In this document: piece by piece, positions 35,881-46,045 of the stretch
How positions within the stretch are numbered: the first letter of the stretch is position 1
Layout: every line of letters starts with the position of its first letter
Source: Paguma larvata
Taxonomy: Eukaryota > Chordata > Mammalia > Carnivora > Viverridae
DNA length: 64,000 nt
Direction of reading: 5' to 3'
Assembly: GCA_030068075.1 (NCBI GenBank)
Contig: CM057835.1
Location: forward strand, 22,407,957-22,471,956
Program-made: the position numbers and the translations under genes
Notes under the pieces: generated by a model
The model's input: only the letters and a program-made list of their open reading frames with translations
The model's database searches: none
Told to the model about the DNA's origin: nothing

Positions 35881-37060
35881 GCTGGACACATAGGGCTGTC
35901 TCCTGCAGTAATAAGGAACATATCAAAGCTCCCTGGTTGAGACTAAATGGTTCCAAAAGAAGACCTTTCCTGCTGCTGGTTTTCTGAACAAATGCCTCAT
36001 CTCTTTGCCTGGATCCCTGATTTTGCTACCTTAGTTACCTGTACTAATGCCTTGCCTTTGAACCCCAGTGGGCCATTCACAGCTTGTTCAAAGCTCCAAC
36101 AGATTGCCCCCATCCTCCATTTGCCTTTAATGTACGCCTGCCTGACAGATGTGTGCCTGCTGGTTCACTCTGATCCAGACATGCCTCCAATTTCAGATAC
36201 CACTTGTCCTTCCAAAGCAACTTATCCCAGCCACTGGATTAGGCCTCTCTCTCTGGTTCAGCTAGGTCTATCCAGTCCTTACCTCCCATTCTAGCCCAGT
36301 AGCCACCACGACCTGAATGTGGTAGTTTGGTAGTCAACAGACAGTGATCAAGGCTGTCATTAAGAATTTCCTCACTACTGTTAAAACACTTTGTTCTTCT
36401 AGGTACCAAAATAAAAAGCGAGCATCAGAAACCTAGAATATATAGCAATTGCATTGATAGTATGTGTGTGCATACATCCACATGGGTATATAGAAGCACA
36501 GTATTAACCAAAAGCTTAAAATATTAATTTTTCAGCTTTATAATTACGTTGAGCCAAAGGACTAATGTGATGTGGTCAGAAATTTAGCTGTCATCCACAG
36601 CAATTTGAAGGTCAGAAATTCTATGCTGCCAGACTTTAAGGGAACTTTATGATTAAATCCTGGGACTGTTCATGGTAATATAACTATACAACCCTTTGAT
36701 ACATATATACCCCTAGTGATGGAGATGCCTGGAGTAGTTTCATGAGGAACACATTCAATGTGCATGAGACCTTATCCAGTGCCAGCGAAAATAGATCGTA
36801 GGAGGCAGCTTCAAACATTATTTCCACAATGCTTTAGATAAAGGTGGTGTGGCAGAAAACATTTAACGTAGATCTGCATAGTGCATACATAAAACAGTTC
36901 AGTCACTCAGTTGCATGCTCACCCCTGATCATTCTCAATCATCTTAAAGCAAAAGAAGTCCCTGAAATGGAGGTCACTCCAACATGGACAAGATTATATT
37001 GCTCATATTCAGACCCATGAAAACAATGTTGGAGCTCTCATAAGAGGATATAATCATAGA
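35881..37060. other. Single-copy stretch; 115-codon frame not supported
   Basis: The plus-strand frame 35947-36294 is cysteine- and proline-rich with no domain, no good Kozak context and no flanking splice logic, so I do not call a gene. The sequence may be a worn L2 or LTR relic, but no family fits clearly. Confidence 0.4.
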
Positions 37061-37899
37061 TCGGAGAGTCAGTGTACTTGCACAAATTGCCCTGCCAGGT
37101 ACTTAAGGTATCAGGAGGGTATATGCATTCATTTGGTGAAATCAAATTAAATCTGGCTCAACGCTCAGCTGCCAGATATTATGAGTCCCTAGCATTATTA
37201 GCCCATCCTCTAAAAGAGGTCTCTCAGCCTACAATTGCGGTGGTAGCTATTGTTGCTATAGCCCCACAATGCACCATCGGCACCAGATTTTACCATCTGT
37301 CCAGCACTGTTCCGTCGAAAGCAGAATCTCACTTACCGAGCTTGCTGCCAAAGTCATGGTGGCCCATTTGGAGCTGGGAAGACTTGCAAATAACTTGACT
37401 TTCTCCACAGAGAGTCCTCTGCCCAGGTTCTCGAGCTAACAGTATTTAAGGTATGGCTCTTCAAGGTCCCCATGCTGGTTGCCAGCCCCACCCCCGAGGT
37501 ATACCCTTCCTGGAGCTCAGGAGCCTGCCCTCTCATCCCCAGTCTACAATCTCATAGCCTTAAATACATGGCAACAGCTGTTGTTCTGCCTGAAGCAAGG
37601 ACCTCCATTTCCCTCCCCCTGAGACTACCCAGTCTAATCATACAAGAGAACTTTTCATTTTGTGGGACTCCTGTAACTTGACTTCTAAGCAGCTTTTAGC
37701 AAAAGCTCGGTCATATCCTTTTGCTTGAATAAGAATCACCTCTCCCTTCAGCTTTAATGCCACACTTCCCAGGTTTTCCCTTCTTTGTGGTCTACTCTTT
37801 CTCAGTCTCCTTTGCCAAGTCTCTAAGAGTTAATATTACTTTCATAAACATTTAGACGACATTGATCAACACTTGCTGTAGAACATGCACTCTGAGTGC
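37061..37899. other. Single-copy stretch, unusual composition, no recognised gene
   Basis: About 48% GC by eye, no transposon recognised. A 108-codon plus frame (37072-37398) has no known domain. On the minus strand a GGGGGTGGGGCTGG box (37486-37500) and a TTAAATAC TATA-like word (37440-37450) lie upstream of the mini-exon candidate. Confidence 0.35.
37337..37373 (-). other. Candidate minus-strand mini-exon with Kozak ATG
   Basis: On the minus strand a CTTCCCAG acceptor-like site is followed by a 37-nt segment containing GCCACCATGA (ATG at 37357-37355) and ending at CTCG|GTAAGTGAG, a strong 5' splice site. The seven codons after the ATG are open. If real it would be a start-codon exon; nothing else supports transcription. 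Could be chance. Confidence 0.2.
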
Positions 37900-38960
37900 T
37901 TTGCAAAGGTCACTTCATTGAGGTCTCAAGTCGTTTTAGATTTCTTCCCTATTTTTCAACTTTCTAGGTTATCTTGCTCAATCTCGTGGCTATGAATACC
38001 ATTAACTCGCAGACCCCAAATTTAGGTGTCTGGCCCCAGTGTTTCTTTTGAATTCCATATTTATTTATTTAACTCTCTAGTCAACATTTCCACTTGCACA
38101 TCTGATAGGAATCTCCAACTTGTGTCCATAATTAGTCTTCCCCTGCCCAGCTAGGCCACTCCCCACCACCACCGTGCCTGGTGCATGGCAAATAGCAAGT
38201 CCATACTAAGATGCTCGGGCCGAAATTTTGTAGTCCTATTTGATTCCTTTTACTCTCTAAACCTACAACTTGTTGTCCTGTTTTGTTCTACCTGTGGTCA
38301 GAAGTGGACTCTGACCGCACCACTTCTGCCATCCTGGTCTAAACCAATACCCTCTCTCATCTGGATGAATGGAAGAGCTTTCCAGCAGGGCTTTCTTCAC
38401 TCACTCTTGCCTTGCCGTTGTCAATTTCCCACTCAGCAGCCAGAGAGGTCAAAAACCTTCCACTAGCTTATCACACATACAGTATATCCAAAGCCCATTC
38501 TGTAGCTTCAAGGCATGCAGTCATTTGACTTCCAGTGTCTCCCTGGCCTCATTCTTTACCTCTCTCTCCTGACTCCCTTTGACCACCCTACTTTCCCAAG
38601 CAGGGCTACCCAGTCGGGATCTTCCCTATGCTTGAAATCTTGCTTTCCTGAGACCACCATGGAGCTCATTCCTTAATTTCATTCAGGCCTCTGCCCATTA
38701 CTTCCTCCAAGAGGCTTTTTGACATTTTCTAAGACAGCATCTCCCTTTACTCTCTTCTGCCTCCCTTCATACTACTTACTTTAGTCACTGTTACCTGGAA
38801 TTTCCCTTCCTTATAATGCTTATCCTATGTACATTATGATTCATATGGAGTGTCCCAATGGATTAGAAGGTAGTCTATCTTAGTCACAATTTAATCCACA
38901 GTGCTTAAGGTAGAGCCTAGTACCAGGCTCTTTATTTTCCATAAATAAATTTTTCACTGA
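37900..38960 (+). mobile_element. Long L2 relic, sense
   Basis: One of the longest L2 copies here. Words in order: TGATAGGAATCTCCAACTTG, CTGACCGCACCACTTCTGCC, ATCCTGGTCTAAACCAATAC, CTCAGCAGCCAGAGAGGTC, TCTGCCCATTACTTCCTCCA, AGAGGCTTTTTGACATTTTC, and a 3' end with ATTAGAAGGTAGTCTATC, CAGTGCTTAAGGTAGAGCCT and ATAAATAAATTTTTCACTGA. Covers the ORF2 end and 3' UTR; frames are destroyed. Confidence 0.82.
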
Positions 38961-39459
38961 GTTTGTTTTTCATCAATTTCTCCTTTTGGCTTCAGCCAGT
39001 TAGAGTTACTGCCCCCCCCACACACACACACACACGATTCGACCTAAAAAAGCAAGGTTTGCTGTTGTCTGTTACTTAACCAGATGAAGAGATAATCCTA
39101 ATCCAGTTATAAATCCAGTAACACAGGGTCCATGTTGGTGAATCTCTTCTAAACACTATTAAATTGGAAACAGATGCATACAAAATTTCGAGTAATTTTG
39201 AAAGAGTAGAATAATAGAAGTGATTTTAAATTAGAACATTCTCCCCAGTACCACAGTGATCACGATTTCTCAACAGGAGATTCTGGCTTTTATAACATCT
39301 CTACTTTAGGCTTTGTAATTACAAAGGGGACAGGGAGACAGAGGGTGGTTCACTGCTAGTTAAAATGGGCCATTTCATCATACTGCTATTCTCTAGGACA
39401 GATTATCAGAAAACTAGCATTCATTTATGCAGCGCATATTTAAGATCTTGGATTTGATA
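38961..39459. other. Single-copy stretch with C8-(CA)8 tract
   Basis: A C8 run continues into a short (CA)8 array at 39012-39035. Otherwise no recognisable feature. Confidence 0.5.
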
Positions 39460-39560
39460 CTTGAGTTATCCCAGTTTACACAGGACTTACCTTGGTATAG
39501 CACTGAAAGTCCCAGATCTCAGGAAAATTCCTGGTCAAACCAGGAGGGCTGGTAATCCTG
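39460..39560. mobile_element. Ancient palindromic interspersed repeat
   Basis: TAGCACTGAAAGTCCCAGAT with CCTGGTCAAACCAGG on one side and CCCAGTTTACACAGGAC on the other recalls a mammal-wide DNA-transposon-like repeat built of GGGACTTTCAGTGCTAAAACC and CCCGGTTTGCCCGGG motifs. The family name is not recalled with certainty. On the minus strand it contains a splice-compatible segment, 39557-39491. Confidence 0.5.
39491..39557 (-). other. Candidate 67-nt exonised repeat segment
   Basis: Minus strand: a CCTAAC branch-like motif, AATTTTTGCAG acceptor, 67 nt, then CCAAG|GTAAGTCC donor. All core splice elements are present at usual spacing, and it lies about 0.9 kb downstream of the promoter-like patch on the same strand. 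It overlaps the ancient repeat, so it could be accidental. Confidence 0.22.
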
Positions 39561-39569
39561 CAAAAATTG

Positions 39570-39945
39570 CTGTTAGGATTTGGGCCTGAGCAACCGGGTA
39601 AATAGCTGTCATTTACCAAAATGACAGAAACATGGGAAGGAATAGGCGGGGAATGGATTGTTTTTCAACATGCCTACTAAGCATCCAAGTGTGGTTGGCT
39701 AAAGAAGTCCAACTTGAAGGCCGGAGACAGAGTTAAAAGTTTTGGACCCATCATCTTATTGATAGCATTTTAGAACAATGGAATTAAAAGATTTCACCCA
39801 GGGAGTGAGCATGATAAAGTATCTACCAAAATCTCTGAGGACTTTGGCTATAGAGAAGCTCTCAGAAGGAGTTGCCTGATCACATTCATTGAACACCTGT
39901 ACTGCGTCACAACAGGGACACACTGAAAGAGGCCCCAGGTGGTGG
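39570..39945 (-). mobile_element. L2 relic, antisense
   Basis: Reversed L2 3' part is clear: GGGCCTGAGCAACCGGGTAA, TGTCATTTACCAAAATGACA, CATGCCTACTAAGCATCCAA, GTGTGGTTGGCTAAAGAAGT and TTTCACCCAGGGAGTGAGCA, all in expected order. Confidence 0.8.
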
Positions 39946-40449
39946 AAGAAGCCATTTTTTTAAATGTGGTAAAAAGGCTTCTTCTTTTAAGGAATAGAAT
40001 ATCCAAAGCCAGCAACCCCAATTATTTTCATCTAATCAGTTCATGCAATTTCCTAAACAAAATCAATGATTTCTGGTTCAAAATGATCTCTGACTAGAAG
40101 ATTCCAACACAGCCTCCATCAATCTAAGATATAAATAAAGATGTTAAAAAAAAAAGTTTCACCACAACTTTGGAAAACAAAACTGCCAGGAAACGTAAAA
40201 ACAGAATGTGAGAGGAATAGACACTAATTATTAAGTAGACAGAAGCAGAGGGGGAAAAAACACAGTATACCTCAACTTCGCTTTAGGAAAGAAGTAACTT
40301 AAAAAAGACACTTCTTCCGACTTGTGTAGAAAGATAGTAGAGTGAAACAGGCGTTTACTTCTATTCCCTTCTGAATTCTTGCCAAAACTATAAGATGGGT
40401 TTAAGTCTCAGACTTGAGAGCAAAAGGAAGAAAACAAAAGAGAGCCAAC
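39946..40449. other. Single-copy stretch, nothing recognised
   Basis: No gene or transposon is recognised. If the minus-strand promoter candidate at 40.5 kb is real, this would be its first intron. Confidence 0.35.
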
Positions 40450-40457
40450 TTACTCAC

Positions 40458-40570
40458 CAGACCTCAGCGCGCCAGATCCCAAAGCAGTTGTAAAGAAAGC
40501 GCAGACGCCACCCCATTTATACCTCTCACGTTGACGCATGATCCTCTTAACTAAATATTGGCGGTACCTG
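40458..40570 (-). promoter_or_regulatory. Candidate TATA/CCAAT promoter with first exon and donor
   Basis: On the minus strand GCCAAT (core at 40561-40557) precedes TATAAAT (40521-40515) by ~36 bp. About 30 bp further, near 40491, lies a pyrimidine-rich TTTCTTTAC start region, and a 34-nt leader runs to CTG|GTGAGTAAG, a strong donor whose last exon base is 40458. A second donor, CAG|GTGAGT, lies upstream with last exon base 40668. The 235-bp patch 40465-40700 has about ten CpGs, more than its surroundings. Spacing is that of an RNA polymerase II promoter; it could also be an unrecognised LTR. No transcript evidence is available. Confidence 0.35.
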
Positions 40571-40834
40571 GTGCCTCCAACGTGGAGGTGGAGCTACGAA
40601 GAGGAGCACTCATTAAGTTGGTTCAAAAAGCTGTTAGTGCCCCAGTCTCATCCTATTCTCCACTCACCTGGGTGCCTTTCTTCAGTCGTGGCAGAAGGAA
40701 GATTTTTTCTCTAAAGATAGTAAGATAGACACTGTTCAGAACAGGGAAAGCTGGGCACAGTTAAGGGTAGGAATACTATTTTGACAGCAAGTGAATTAGG
40801 CAAATATTTATATCCAGAATGTCAGGTTCACTTC
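40571..40834. other. Single-copy sequence upstream of the candidate promoter
   Basis: Contains the CCTCCAACGTGGAGG imperfect palindrome just upstream of the CCAAT box and the second GTGAGT donor. Otherwise no feature is recognised. Confidence 0.35.
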
Positions 40835-41985
40835 AAATGCATAGGTACCCTCATCTAAATGTAAGAAAACTGTAAAACTCTTAGGTGGAAACATAGGTAT
40901 AAATCTTCACAACTTTGGATTAGACAATGATTTCTTAAATGTAATACCAAATACACAATCAAAAAAAAAAAAAATAAGACACATTGGACCAAAAATTTTA
41001 AACACTGGGCTTCAAAAAACACTATCAAGAAAGTGAAAAGACAACTCGCAGAGTGGGAGAAAATATTGGCACATCGTATATCTGATAAGGTCTAGTATGT
41101 ACAAAAATATGTAAAGAACTATTACAATTCAACAGTAAAAAGACAACCCAACTTACATGGGCAAAGGATCTGAATAGGTACTTCATCGAAGAAGATATAT
41201 AAATAGCCAATAATTACATGAAAACATGCCGAATGCCATTAGTCATTAGGGAAATATTAATTGAAACCACAATGAGATACCCATTAGGTTGGCTACAATA
41301 AAAAAAAAAAAAGACAAGAATTGGTGAGAATGGGGAAAATTCGGAACCCTCAAATATTGCTGGTGGGAATGTAAAATGGCGCAGCTGCTTTGGAAAACAG
41401 CTTAGCATTTATTCACAATGTTAAGCATAAAGTTACCACATGATCCAGCTATTCCAGTTCGAGGTGTATACAGCCAAGAGAAATGAACACCTATTTCCAT
41501 ACAAAAGCTTGTGCTCGAATGTTCATAGCAACACCTTGTATAATAACCAAAAACTGGAAGCAACCCAAAGGTCTACCAATTGATGAGTGCATAAATAGAA
41601 TGTGTATAGCCACATGATGCAATGTTACTCAACTATAAAAAGAATAATGCTACACATGCTACAACATGGATGAACCTTGAGAACATTATGCTGAGTAAAA
41701 GAAGCCACAAAAGCTACCTATTATTGATTCCATTGATGTCAAATGTCCAGAAGGGGTGAATTGAGAGACAGAAATTACATTAATGCTTGTCGGGATCTGA
41801 GGAAAAGGGGGCATATGGTATAACTCCAATGGGTATGGGGTTTTCTTTGGGAGACGATACAAATATCCTGGAAGTTCATAGCCCTGCTGAATATACAACT
41901 TCGTAACTATAATAATAACCACTGAATTATACACTTCATAGAGTAAACTATGTGAGTTATGTCTCAAAAAAAGCTATTTTTTAAA
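40835..41985 (+). mobile_element. Old L1 ORF2 C-terminal part and 3' UTR, sense
   Basis: Long diverged L1: AAACTGTAAAACTCTTAGGT, AGACAATGATTTCTTAAATG, GAGTGGGAGAAAATATTGGC, ATATCTGATAAGGTCTAG, GTCATTAGGGAAATATTAAT, ATTGCTGGTGGGAATGTAAA, ACATGGATGAACCTTGAGAA, ATTATGCTGAGTAAAAGAAG, and a 3' UTR ending TATACACTTCATAGAGTAAA before an A-rich end. Many stops and indels; inactive. Confidence 0.85.
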
Positions 41986-42289
41986 AAAAGATAAAATCAT
42001 AAAATAATTTTGATCAATAAATACCCCCTAACACTTAATATATTTGGTGAGGGTAGATGAAGTAAAATTGTGTTAAACTTCTCACAGATTAGTATTTTCC
42101 TTTTGATTTTGACATCGGGGAAATAAAAAGAACTTTTGTAAAATAACAAAGACAATAAGATAAAAGACACCCCCCAATAAAAGGCTAATGTAGAAAAATA
42201 CAGAAAACTTGTTCCAAAAGTAGAAAGTTAAATTTAAAAAAGAGAGAGAGAGTACCTCTTAATCTTCACCTATTTCACCCTGTCCCCCA

Positions 42290-42505
42290 CTCCCTTCAGT
42301 TATAAAATAAATAAGTCATAGGGATGAAATGTAAGCATAGGAAATTATAATCAACAATATTGCAATAACTCTGTATGATGACAGATGGTAACCACATTTA
42401 CCGTGGGGAGCATTCGTAATGCAGATTATTGCTGAATCACTATGTTGTACACCTGAAACTAATATAATATTGTATGCCAGCTATTCTTCAATTAAAAAAA
42501 TGAAG
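42290..42505 (+). mobile_element. L1 3' terminus (L1MA-type), sense
   Basis: Classic end: AATAAGTCATAGGGATGAAA, TGTAAGCATAGGAAATTATA, GATGACAGATGGTAACCACA, GAATCACTATGTTGTACACC, TGAAACTAATATAATATTGT and CTTCAATTAAAAAAA. A separate short 5'-truncated copy, since it does not continue the L1 to its left. Confidence 0.85.
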
Positions 42506-44036
42506 AGTAAAACAAATATACTGGTGATCCCAATATAGCTAAATTGGTTCAATTCCCCCACTAAAGGCAAATATTCTCAAATTGGGCGAAGCTAAAACCC
42601 AACTGTATGTTGTTTATTATTATAGAAACCTAATATTCAAGTCAGAATGAAGTGAATTTACTGAAGAGCAGGGGATTTTAAAATCCATTTCATCTCTCTC
42701 TTTGTGTCTTATTGAGAAATCTTCATTCCTAGAGTCACCTCAGCTTAACACTGTCTGTTTTTTATCTGTTGTTCATTCTAGACCTCCTGATGGGAAATTA
42801 ATGTTCCTCATGGTAGACACTATTGGCTGCTTAAACAACAACCATTCTTTCTCCTCTCCTGATAACCCACCTCTGATTTTGTCAAGATATCAATGAGCCC
42901 AGTGCTCAGGGGAGGCCAGGCAACTACTCCACCCCTGACTCCCCAGCCCCAAACCCCCACCCCAAGGACAGGAATCCTGATTATGCTAAACTATGAAGTG
43001 TTACCTGTTCCCTTGGCCAGTGACTGCTTTGGGAAAAAGAAAAGTGACATAATTCTGGGCAAAGACTTGAGTGGAAATCTGCTAGGGACATTCTGGGAAG
43101 GGTTTCCTTTGTAAAAATAAGTTTCTGCCCCTCGAACAATATTATATGAGCTAGGACGCACTTGGAGCTGCTAGAAAATTCCTGCAAACATGATAGGAGG
43201 AAGAGGGTCTAGAGGACATGCGAAGATGAGTTAGAGCAGGAAGATGAGGAAAATCTGGGTACTTGATGATTTGGGACCATAAACTTAACCCCTAGAAGAG
43301 CCGTGGTTTGGGACTTAAAATATATCTTTTTGTTATTATTCGATCACAGTTTTTAAAAACTTCATGACAAAATCATCTTACTCACTCATTCTGTACTTGA
43401 TATATAAATACCCATAACTTAGGATGGGTACTTATGTTTGGGTGGTGGATTGAGGGAGGATCCACATGGAATTGAATTATTTGGGAGTTCAAAAAATGTT
43501 TGAAATAATCTAATTAGTGGTGGGATAGAACACGGGCAATCAAAATCAGAAAGCAAACCCTCTAAAAGCAAACCTCAGAAGTCTCCTCCAGGTCTTTCTT
43601 CATTAGTGACTTCAGTTGTTTATTGTGGATTTTAGGTATTCACGATCATGGGTTTGAAGTTGGGGGTGGAGATTAGGAGGAGATTCGGAAAATGTGGAAA
43701 TATTGAGCAGGTGGATTCATCTCTAACATCTTGTAAAATTCTCTTTTTTTTTTTAATTTAGTCTTTGAAATTAAGTAGAGTCAGCCCCCATATTTTCTCA
43801 AAACATCTGGAAGTAAAACCCCCTGATATTATGTGACCAGACTGTTCTCTCATTTCCTTTTACATATTGAGACCCTCATGTATGATGAGTACAATGCAGT
43901 CGAATTATATAAGAAAAAGTTAACAAAAATAAATGTGGTCACATGGAAATAAAGACAAAGACACACACTCGCAAATGCATACCCCTAAATTACTTCCGGT
44001 TCAAAGAAAGAATCTAAACTCCAGTTGCAAGCTATT
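42506..44036. other. Single-copy stretch, no gene recognised
   Basis: No transposon is recognised in 1.5 kb. Frames of 60-73 codons near 42702-43187 overlap on opposite strands and lack support. Confidence 0.45.
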
Positions 44037-44050
44037 AGAAAGTCATGATA

Positions 44051-44259
44051 GAGGCGCCTGGGTGTCTCAGTTAAGCAGCAGACTTCGGCTCAGGTCATGA
44101 CCTCATGGTTCGTGGGTTCGGGCCCTGAGTCAGGCTCTCCAGTGTCAGCATAGACCACTCTTCAGATTTTCTGTCTCCCTCTCTGTCTGCCCCCACCACC
44201 CCCACCTCCACCCTCTCGTGCATGTGCTCTCTCTCAAAAATAAACGTTAAGAAAAAAAA
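44051..44259 (+). mobile_element. CAN-SINE with 14-bp target duplication
   Basis: Head GAGGCGCCTGGGTGTCTCAG with a short deletion, CAGGTCATGACCTCATGG, CT-rich middle and AAATAAACGTTAAG tail. AGAAAGTCATGATA (44037-44050) and AGAAAGCCGTGATA (44260-44273) bound it with two mismatches. Confidence 0.95.
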
Positions 44260-44273
44260 AGAAAGCCGTGATA

Positions 44274-44720
44274 CTGAGAATGCAACATACGAAAGCCTAA
44301 GGGAAGTGGCAAAAGCTGCATCGAGCAAAATAGCCCACAGCCCAAATATTTCCATTATTATTCTGAAAAGAATAAAATCAATGCTAGAAATTAGAAAAAT
44401 TACAATAGAATATATCGAAAAAAATAGAAATGAGAAAAATTATAATAAAATTAAAAAGCAATAAAATATTAAAGGGATGAATAGTATAAATTATTTTTAA
44501 AATTCCAAGATCTTGGTCCTTGAAAAATATGTAAGAGGGAAACTTCTGCTAGGGATCAACCAGGAAATAAGTGACTGTATAAATATACGACATCAGAAAT
44601 GATGCAATTTTTCTAGAGAAATAGAAGCAAACAAAATTTACTTAACAGGTAGAGAAATTGAGCAGAGCAAGAACTATAGAAGAAATAAATTGTTTCCAAT
44701 GAAGTATTTCAATAAAGATT
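44274..44720 (+). mobile_element. Old L1/HAL1 ORF2-like relic
   Basis: A/T-rich sense words such as AGAAATTAGAAAAATTACAA, AGATCTTGGTCCTTGAAAAA and GACATCAGAAATGATGCAAT fit the old-L1 ORF2 stretch (GTTGGTTCTTTGAAAAGAT). The 80-codon frame at 44222-44464 is a chance leftover. Confidence 0.6.
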
Positions 44721-45509
44721 AGTCCCAACCGGTTGTTTTGGTAAGTTCAAGCGCATATTTGAGGATGAGATGATTCCATTTCAATTGAAATCCTTCTCAA
44801 TTTATTTTGCAAACAAGGCATAACCTTTGCCTAAAAATGTTAGAAAGCGAAGCAAAATTAAAACCACAAACTAATTTTACCTAAACTCTAAAACTCAAGT
44901 TTTAGTAGAAACCATTCTCCAAGTCCTGAGATTCAATAAGCCATATTTTAACCGTTTACTTAGCTACAGCTTAACAAGGAGGGACACCTTTCCGGCCCAG
45001 AGTGTATCCGACTCAAACCATGTCACATTCTGAGAGCCGACACTTGCCACACTCCACCTCCATTTACCAAGTGCAGGACTCGTTTGATTGTAAGTGACTT
45101 CTCACTTCCTTGAGCAGAAAGGGAAATTACTGACCTATGTAATGGCAAGGTCCAGGGATATGGTGGCTGCAGGAATGGCTGGATCTAGGCATGCGAGAAA
45201 TGGCAACAAATTGTGTCCCTACGTGAGGTTATTTAATGTGGGAGCTGCAACGCATGTACTTAGCCCACACTCCACTCTCAAAATCATGCCCTCTGGCATA
45301 AGCTGCCTCCACTCAGAGAGAGAGGCGACTTTTCCTTTGCGCAAAGGTATTTGTTGGTTCCCAAACCTTAGACTTCCCCTAGTGAAAATCTAAAACTGGC
45401 CCGTATACATGGAAGGCAAGGAAGAAGGACAGGCCACCGGCAGAGACAGGCACCAGCCAGGCGGCAGTTTCAACAAACAAGGGAACTTACATACAAGTCT
45501 TGTCTCCAG

Positions 45510-45561
45510 GAGCCACAAGACGAGAAGCTCTCCGTGTCTGCCAGAGTCGTGAAACTCTGTG
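45510..45561 (+). other. Candidate 52-nt exon-like segment
   Basis: A TCTTGTCTCCAG acceptor is followed by 52 nt open in one frame (a Glu-Pro-Gln-Asp start) and a CTGTG|GTGAGG donor. The donor is weak and no neighbouring exon is seen, so it is listed only because it lies in the CpG-richer stretch. Confidence 0.12.
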
Positions 45562-45651
45562 GTGAGGCCTTCACTGGGTTCGGTCGCGTATACCGTTTAG
45601 GTGCTCTCAACAAAACATCGCTCTCTCAAGGCTGCGTCCTTGAAAATGGTT

Positions 45652-45771
45652 CCCACTGTGCGAACAGTGGGTAAAACTCACATTGCAAGGATGGGGAGGG
45701 GGTGAGTGGCCTCTCATTGCCCCGGGCCGGCTCTCAGGTCAACGGGAGGTCATGTCCTTTCCATGACCTCC
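45652..45771. repeat. Two short hairpins in the CpG-richer stretch
   Basis: CCCACTGT/ACAGTGGG at 45652-45659 and 45664-45671 (4-nt loop), and GGAGGTCATG/CATGACCTCC at 45745-45754 and 45762-45771 (7-nt loop). Both stems are perfect. Confidence 0.8.
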
Positions 45772-45823
45772 TCCAGCTGTTTATTTGCCAAGCTTCACTT
45801 ATCTAAAGGAGACACCTTTTTCC

Positions 45824-46026
45824 TTGGGGCGCCTGGGTGGCTCAGTCGGTTAAGCATCCGACTTCAGCTCAGGTCATGATCTCGCGGTTCGTCCGGCTCT
45901 GTGCTGAGAGCTCGGAGCCTGGAGCCTGCTTCGGATTCCGGGTCTCCCTCTCTCTACCCCTCCCCCACTCATGCTCTGTCTCTCTTTCTCTAAAAATAAA
46001 TAAATTTTTAAAAAGTTCTTTATAAA
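45824..46026 (+). mobile_element. CAN-SINE, internal deletion, ~19-bp target duplication
   Basis: Very consensus-like head GGGGCGCCTGGGTGGCTCAG, but ~18 bp after GCGGTTCGT (the GGGTTCGAGCCC box) are missing. TAAAGGAGACACCTTTTTC (45804-45822) and TAAAGAAGACACCTTTTTC (46027-46045) flank it. Low divergence suggests a young copy; loss of the B-box segment would weaken its RNA polymerase III promoter. Confidence 0.95.
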
Positions 46027-46045
46027 TAAAGAAGACACCTTTTTC

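Larger units (their letters stand above)
44721..45823. other. Mostly single-copy; one repeat-like part
   Basis: The part 45085-45215 (GGGAAATTACTGACCTATGT, AAGGTCCAGGGATATGGTGG, GGAATGGCTGGATCTAG) recalls a common mammalian LTR-like repeat. From ~45530 to 45780 CpGs are denser than in the rest of the window and two small hairpins occur. No gene is called. Confidence 0.4.

Noticed and set aside
35947..36294. 115-codon plus-strand open frame
   Set aside because: No recognisable domain, poor start context and no neighbouring exon; length is within chance for 64 kb.
40835..41985. Possible processed pseudogene with poly-A
   Set aside because: The sequence follows L1 ORF2 and 3' UTR landmarks throughout; the A-run near 40964 is internal.
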